Source: Thermoanaerobaculia bacterium
GTDB lineage: Bacteria; Acidobacteriota; Thermoanaerobaculia; Multivoradales; JAHEKO01
DNA length: 5,880 bases
NCBI GenBank assembly: GCA_029287645.1
Contig: JARFQS010000055.1
Coordinates: forward strand, 1 to 5,880
Reading direction: 5' to 3'
Below are positions 5,618-5,880 of the stretch, piece after piece; position 1 is the stretch's first letter, and each line of letters starts with the position of its first letter. The translations under genes were made by a program, and so were the position numbers. The notes below the pieces were generated by a model. The model saw only the letters and a list, made by a program, of their open reading frames with translations, was not told where the DNA came from and ran no database searches.

Positions 5618-5880
5618 ATGAAAGTCACGGAACATCTGGAAAGGGCCACCAGGCCCCTCATCAGCTTCGAGATCATTCCCCCCCTGCGGGGAGGCAATGT
5701 CGGTGGCTTGCTGCGCCTGATCGAGGATCTGGCTCGCTACGAGCCGCCGTTCATCGATATCACCAGCCACGGCTCACAGGTGAGCTACGAGGAGACGGAA
5801 TGCGGCATCCAACGCAAGGTGAAGCGGAAGAGGCCGGGGACGATCGGTGTCTGTGCCCTGATCCAGAACAAGTACAACAT
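5618..5880 (+). CDS. metF: Methylenetetrahydrofolate reductase, N-terminal part (cut by window end)
   Basis: Flavoenzyme reducing 5,10-methylene-THF to 5-methyl-THF, the methyl donor for methionine synthesis, or acting in the methyl branch of one-carbon metabolism. The first 87 codons of the TIM barrel are present. SFEIIPPLRGG (16-26) contains E18, aligning with catalytic Glu28 of E. coli MetF. PPFIDITSH lies further on, and KRKRPGTIGVCALIQNKYN marks the next barrel strand. The ATG at 5618 fits the family N-terminus (MKVTEHL), and an in-frame stop TAG at 5603-5605 bars a much longer form. The purine-rich AAGAGG (5610-5615) is only 2 nt from the ATG, so the ribosome site is close. The gene follows the VanZ-like gene on the same strand. 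The Bacteroidetes-like short N-terminal form is clear; only the truncation limits the call. Confidence 0.93.
   Translation, partial: MKVTEHLERATRPLISFEIIPPLRGGNVGGLLRLIEDLARYEPPFIDITSHGSQVSYEETECGIQRKVKRKRPGTIGVCALIQNKYN

Overview
This is a high-GC bacterial chromosomal window of Gram-negative character. It holds a chaperonin gene, nucleotide-sugar genes of the type used for O-antigen or capsule, and a folate/methionine gene. Nothing fixes the phylum. The GroEL C-terminal style, the MetF N-terminus and the word-like intergenic repeats would suit Acidobacteriota or a neighbouring phylum, but that is a low-confidence guess.

Layout. Positions 1-1172 (+) are the 3' two-thirds of groEL, cut by the window edge. 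Positions 1173-1634 form an unusually structured spacer between convergent genes. Its groEL side has a strong intrinsic terminator and several more GC-rich hairpins with TTGAGG-type tails. A degenerate 7-nt-period array and then a degenerate 8-nt-period array follow toward the epimerase side. Positions 1635-4991 (-) carry three genes that look like one operon, transcribed in this order: a WbpA-type UDP-N-acetylglucosamine 6-dehydrogenase, a WbpP-type UDP-N-acetylglucosamine 4-epimerase, and a GalE-like epimerase. The gaps between them are 54-60 nt. Positions 4992-5062 are a short divergent promoter region. Positions 5063-5506 (+) encode a small VanZ-like membrane protein. After a 111-nt spacer with mutually exclusive stems, metF begins at 5618 (+) and runs off the window end.

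How the genes work together. The dehydrogenase and the WbpP-like epimerase together would convert UDP-GlcNAc to UDP-GalNAcA, as TviB/TviC or WbpO/WbpP do. The GalE-like enzyme would add interconversion of Glc/Gal (or GlcNAc/GalNAc) donors. No glycosyltransferase, flippase or polymerase is in view, so this is a precursor-supply operon between housekeeping genes. GroEL and MetF are not obviously linked to it.

The coding content is conventional. The part most worth a second look is the 1173-1634 spacer. Related G-rich words (CTTGAGGG, CTTGGGG, GCAGTGAGGCAC) occur on the sense strand of each convergent transcript, strand asymmetry flips near 1415-1433, and the epimerase-side array contains a canonical four-tract G-quadruplex motif on the minus strand.
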